A stretch of DNA of 7,794 bases from Erythrobacter sp. (lineage in GTDB: Bacteria; Pseudomonadota; Alphaproteobacteria; Sphingomonadales; Sphingomonadaceae): the NCBI GenBank assembly GCA_013214365.1, contig JABSPI010000033.1:7643-15436 (forward strand), written 5' to 3'. Under the pieces are notes generated by a model that did not search any database, was not told the DNA's origin, and saw nothing but the letters and a program-made list of their open reading frames with translations. This document shows positions 5,648 through 7,794 of this stretch, piece after piece (within the stretch, counting starts at the first letter, position 1; the number at the start of each line of letters is the position of its first letter). The translations under genes were made by a program, and so were the position numbers.

Positions 5648-6424
5648 ATGACCACACGCCTGTTTCATATCAGCGATGTTCACTTCGGAGTGGAGGATCG
5701 CGCCGCGCTCGATGCGGTCGCGCGCGCTGTTGCGGAGGAGAAGCCCGATGCATTGGTGGTCACTGGTGACCTGACACAGCGGGCCAAGCACTCCGAATAT
5801 GCTGCCGCGGCGCGGTGGCTGGGACAGATCGAGGTGCCCGTCTGGCTCGACCCGGGCAATCACGACATGCCCTATTACAATTTGTGGGAGCGTTTCAGCG
5901 ATCCTTTCGGTCGCTTCCATAAACTTCGAGCTGAGGTGGCGGTGGAACGGTTCGAAACCGACGATCTGGTTTTGGTGCCGCTCAACACCAATATCCCCGC
6001 ACAGCGCCGCTGGCCGTGGTCAGACGGGGTTGTCACAGCCGAGGCGCAGGCCCGCACGCTGCAGGAAGTGGCCGGACATGAAGCGGATGGCCGCTGGCTG
6101 ATCGTGACCGCGCACCATCCTTTGCATGGCCCCAAGCCGGGTGGGCCCAATGCAACAATCGGCGGGGATGCGGCCTACAGCGCGCTTGTAGAAGCCGGCA
6201 TAGATGCGGTGCTTTCGGGTCATATTCACACCCCCTTCAATGAGTATCGCCGTTGCGATCAAGGGGAGGGGGGCGCTCAGGTGATCGGTGCAGGCACGCT
6301 GTCAACCCGGCTGCGGCATGGCGCGCCGCCATCCTATAACGTGCTCACCTGCACTCGGCGCGGCGCACAAGCGGCAGGGGAGATTCATGTCGAGCAGCGC
6401 GCATTGGCTCCATCGCCGCGGTAA
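5648..6424 (+). CDS. Calcineurin-like metallophosphoesterase
   Basis: This 258-residue protein has all five metal-binding blocks of the calcineurin-like phosphoesterase superfamily: SDVHFG with Asp10 and His12; GDLTQ with Asp41; GNHD with Asn71 and His72; TAHHPLH with His156; and GHIH with His192 and His194. These residues hold a dinuclear metal centre that hydrolyses phosphoesters. The order and the spacing resemble the class III cyclic nucleotide phosphodiesterase/CpdA-like and Icc-like group, but the substrate cannot be fixed from sequence alone. No signal peptide or membrane helix is seen, so it is cytoplasmic. The ATG at 5648 is the only likely start: an in-frame TGA lies at 5633-5635 and no alternative start codon falls between. 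The Shine-Dalgarno is poor. It follows the small membrane protein gene by 68 nt in the same direction, so one transcript is possible. All catalytic residues are intact. Confidence 0.9.
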   Translation: MTTRLFHISDVHFGVEDRAALDAVARAVAEEKPDALVVTGDLTQRAKHSEYAAAARWLGQIEVPVWLDPGNHDMPYYNLWERFSDPFGRFHKLRAEVAVERFETDDLVLVPLNTNIPAQRRWPWSDGVVTAEAQARTLQEVAGHEADGRWLIVTAHHPLHGPKPGGPNATIGGDAAYSALVEAGIDAVLSGHIHTPFNEYRRCDQGEGGAQVIGAGTLSTRLRHGAPPSYNVLTCTRRGAQAAGEIHVEQRALAPSPR

Positions 6425-6444
6425 CCTGAGGGCCAGCGATTTTT
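6405..6444 (+). terminator. Weak possible terminator after the phosphoesterase gene
   Basis: TGGCTC (6405-6410), inside the gene end, can pair with GGGCCA (6430-6435), with one wobble and a 19-nt loop. GCGA and then five T (6440-6444) follow. The stem is short and the loop large, so this is only suggestive. Confidence 0.25.
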
Positions 6445-6540
6445 ACTCTTCTTGAGCGTGTGCCGGTAACCTCTTGTGCCCGATAATCATGCCCGCGCGC
6501 CGGATCACCACAGGCCCGACCGAGTGCGCGCCCTCAGAGA

Positions 6541-6567
6541 CCAACACACTCACTGTCTGTTGGAGGA
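6541..6567 (+). promoter_or_regulatory. Strong ribosome binding site with an overlapping hairpin
   Basis: TGGAGGA (6561-6567) lies 8 nt before the ATG at 6576 and fixes that start over an upstream in-frame ATG at 6474. CCAACA (6541-6546) and TGTTGG (6558-6563) form a perfect 6-bp inverted repeat whose right arm covers the first bases of the Shine-Dalgarno, so partial masking in the mRNA is possible. Confidence 0.6.
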
Positions 6568-6575
6568 CTAGAATA

Positions 6576-6773
6576 ATGGACCTGTTGAAAGCGATGGCTT
6601 TCGCAGCTGTTTTGACTGGCTGCGTGGCGATTGTGATCGGATCGCAAGGCACCGGGGGTGGACCCCTGGCGATTGAGGCGCACACGTTGAACGGGATTAA
6701 GTTATATTGGTCCTGGCCGGTTTTTGTCTGCGGCAGCGGGCTGGGTTGGGGTTTGTTGCTGTTGCAGCGCTGA
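6576..6773 (+). CDS. 65-residue two-helix membrane protein of unknown function
   Basis: The protein starts MDLLKAMAFAAVLTG with a first hydrophobic helix at about 3-23. A glycine-rich turn (SQGTGGGPLAIEAHTLNG) follows, then a second helix (LYWSWPVFVCGSGLGWGLLLL) ending almost at the C-terminus, LQR. One cysteine lies in each helix. A lipobox is not convincing, because the Cys in LTGC sits inside a long hydrophobic helix without charged residues next to it; still, LTGC at about residues 13-16 could be read as one. The start is chosen from the strong Shine-Dalgarno TGGAGGA. No family is recognised. It lies 151 nt after the phosphoesterase gene and converges on rpsI, sharing the terminator at 6806-6835. 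The clean ribosome binding site and the membrane pattern make it a likely real gene. Confidence 0.65.
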   Translation: MDLLKAMAFAAVLTGCVAIVIGSQGTGGGPLAIEAHTLNGIKLYWSWPVFVCGSGLGWGLLLLQR

Positions 6774-6805
6774 CCCCGCCCCGCTTGCCTATTCTGCAAA
6801 AAAGA

Positions 6806-6835
6806 AAAGGGCGGCTCCTTGCGGGGCCGCCCTTT
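6806..6835. terminator. Bidirectional intrinsic terminator between convergent genes
   Basis: AAAGGGCGGC (6806-6815) and GCCGCCCTTT (6826-6835) form a perfect 10-bp stem, extended by inner CC/GG pairs to a TTGC tetraloop. Towards the minus strand, TTTTCTTTTTT follows, ending the rplM-rpsI transcript about 30 nt after the rpsI stop. Towards the plus strand, TTTCGTTTT serves the 65-residue protein gene. Confidence 0.88.
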
Positions 6836-6865
6836 CGTTTTGGCAGTGCCAAAATTCCGGGTCGA

Positions 6866-7384
6866 TTAACGCTTCGAGAACTGGAAGCTACGACGGGCCT
6901 TGGCGCGGCCATATTTCTTACGTTCCACCACACGGCTGTCGCGGGTCAGGAAGCCAGCGGCCTTGACCGTACCGCGCAGAGCGGGTTCGTATTTGCTCAA
7001 AGCTTGGCTGATGCCGTGCTTCACAGCGCCGGCTTGACCCGACAGGCCGCCGCCTTTGACCGTAGCGACGATGTCATACTGACCCACACGGTCGGTGATG
7101 TCGAACGGTTGGTTGATGATCAGACGCAGGGTCGGACGCGCGAAATAGATTTCCTGGTCCTTGCCATTGACGGTCACTTTGCCGGTGCCCGGCTTGAGCC
7201 AAACGCGCGCGGTGGCGTCTTTACGACGACCGGTCGCATAGGCCCGGCCTTGGGCGTCAAGCTCTTGCTCGCGCAGAGGTGTGGCAGGGTTTTGAGCGAT
7301 TTCGGCGGCATCCGCAGCAGGCGCGTCACCAGCGATATCCTTGAGATCCGACAGGTCGGAGACGGTTTCGTTGTTGTCAGCCAT
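6866..7384 (-). CDS. rpsI: 30S ribosomal protein S9
   Basis: This 172-residue S9 protein is part of the small-subunit head, where its basic C-terminal tail reaches the P-site tRNA. The conserved core starts at about residue 48 with [19 protein letters not shown], continues through [19 protein letters not shown], and ends in the canonical tail [17 protein letters not shown]. Residues 1-47 form an acidic extension rich in Asp, Glu and Ala that the ~130-residue E. coli protein lacks; such extensions are common in alphaproteobacterial S9. The ATG at 7384 shares its A with the rplM stop (TGATG), so translation is probably coupled to rplM. Only a weak AAGG lies about 14 nt upstream. Order and partner are the usual rplM-rpsI operon, ended by the terminator at 6806-6835. 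Confidence 0.97.
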   Translation of the reverse strand: MADNNETVSDLSDLKDIAGDAPAADAAEIAQNPATPLREQELDAQGRAYATGRRKDATARVWLKPGTGKVTVNGKDQEIYFARPTLRLIINQPFDITDRVGQYDIVATVKGGGLSGQAGAVKHGISQALSKYEPALRGTVKAAGFLTRDSRVVERKKYGRAKARRSFQFSKR

Positions 7385-7794
7385 CAGACGGTGACCTTGT
7401 TCTTGCGGTTCATGGAAGCGACGTCGAGCACGGCAGGGCTCTGGCCATCATGCGGATGCTCGGTACCGGCGTAGAGGTGCAGCGCCTTCATCTGCGCCCG
7501 GCCAAGTGGACCGCGCGGGATCATACGCTCAACAGCCTTCGACAAGACGCGCTCAGGGAAACGGCCTTCGAGCACTTTGGCAGGCGAGGTTTCCTTGATC
7601 CCACCGGGATAGCCGGTGTGCTTGTAATAGACCTTGTCGTTGGCTTTCTTGCCGGTGAACTTCACCTTATCGACATTGATCACCACCACGTGATCGCCGC
7701 AATCGACATGCGGGGTGTAGCTCGGCTTGTGCTTGCCGCGCAGGTGGTTGGCGATGATCGCGGCGAGCCGCCCGACCACCAGGCCATCGGCATC
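7384..7794 (-). CDS. rplM: 50S ribosomal protein L13 (5' end beyond window)
   Basis: The C-terminal 136 residues of L13, an early-assembly 23S rRNA-binding protein of the large subunit, are visible. The frame stays open to the window edge and reads [20 protein letters not shown] there, matching the E. coli stretch DATGKTLGRLA. The true start therefore lies about 15-25 residues outside, and the GTG at 7779 is an internal valine. Conserved landmarks are [33 protein letters not shown], the signature region [22 protein letters not shown] and EHPHDGQSP. The C-terminus, NRKNKVTV, extends slightly past the E. coli end. The stop overlaps the rpsI start by one base. Nothing is broken or unusual. Confidence 0.97.
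   Translation of the reverse strand, partial: DADGLVVGRLAAIIANHLRGKHKPSYTPHVDCGDHVVVINVDKVKFTGKKANDKVYYKHTGYPGGIKETSPAKVLEGRFPERVLSKAVERMIPRGPLGRAQMKALHLYAGTEHPHDGQSPAVLDVASMNRKNKVTV

Noticed and set aside
6452..6487. Possible promoter TTGAGC ... GATAAT before the 65-residue protein
   Set aside because: The spacer is about 24 nt, far too long for a sigma-70-type promoter, and no better -35 lies at the correct distance.
6866..7384. Long S9 protein as a possible fusion
   Set aside because: The extra acidic N-terminus is a common feature of alphaproteobacterial S9 proteins and contains no separate domain.
6707..7474. Plus-strand open frame of 255 codons across rpsI and rplM
   Set aside because: It is antisense to two unmistakable ribosomal protein genes, crosses their terminator, and has no recognisable protein features.

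Overview
The window looks like a housekeeping and regulatory stretch of an alphaproteobacterial chromosome, most likely from Sphingomonadales (Erythrobacter or Altererythrobacter type). This is inferred from the moderately high GC content, the S9 protein with an acidic N-terminal extension, the PCMT-like/TolC gene pair and the style of the proteins. No database search was possible, so the taxon is a judgement. I see no phage, transposon, CRISPR or other mobile-element signal.

Layout. Positions 1-1120 (minus strand): a PCMT-like methyltransferase-fold gene (515-1120) overlaps by 4 nt the GTG start of a TolC-family outer membrane efflux protein, which runs off the left edge. Positions 1121-1331: a divergent intergenic region with a perfect 8-bp inverted repeat over the minus-strand promoter, and a good ribosome binding site for fumC. 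Positions 1332-2792 (plus): class II fumarase. Positions 2930-4997 (plus): a LytS/YehU-type membrane histidine kinase and a LytTR-type response regulator, 25 nt apart. Positions 4998-5309: no protein gene, but a cluster of hairpins that fold better as minus-strand RNA and end in an oligo-U tract, so a small RNA gene is possible. Positions 5310-6424 (plus): a small membrane protein that may be translated from a leaderless mRNA, then a metallophosphoesterase. Positions 6576-6773 (plus): a 65-residue two-helix membrane protein. Positions 6806-6835: a bidirectional intrinsic terminator. Positions 6866-7794 (minus): the rplM-rpsI ribosomal operon, with rplM cut by the right edge.

How the genes relate. 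Three units have clear internal logic: translationally coupled PCMT-like/tolC, kinase/regulator, and rplM/rpsI (TGATG overlap). fumC stands alone between them. The two small membrane proteins and the phosphoesterase have no assignable joint pathway. The signals most worth following are non-coding: the operator-like palindrome before PCMT-like/tolC, the putative minus-strand sRNA at about 5039-5150, and the promoter sitting almost on the start codon at 5310. I did not find a convincing new multi-gene system.
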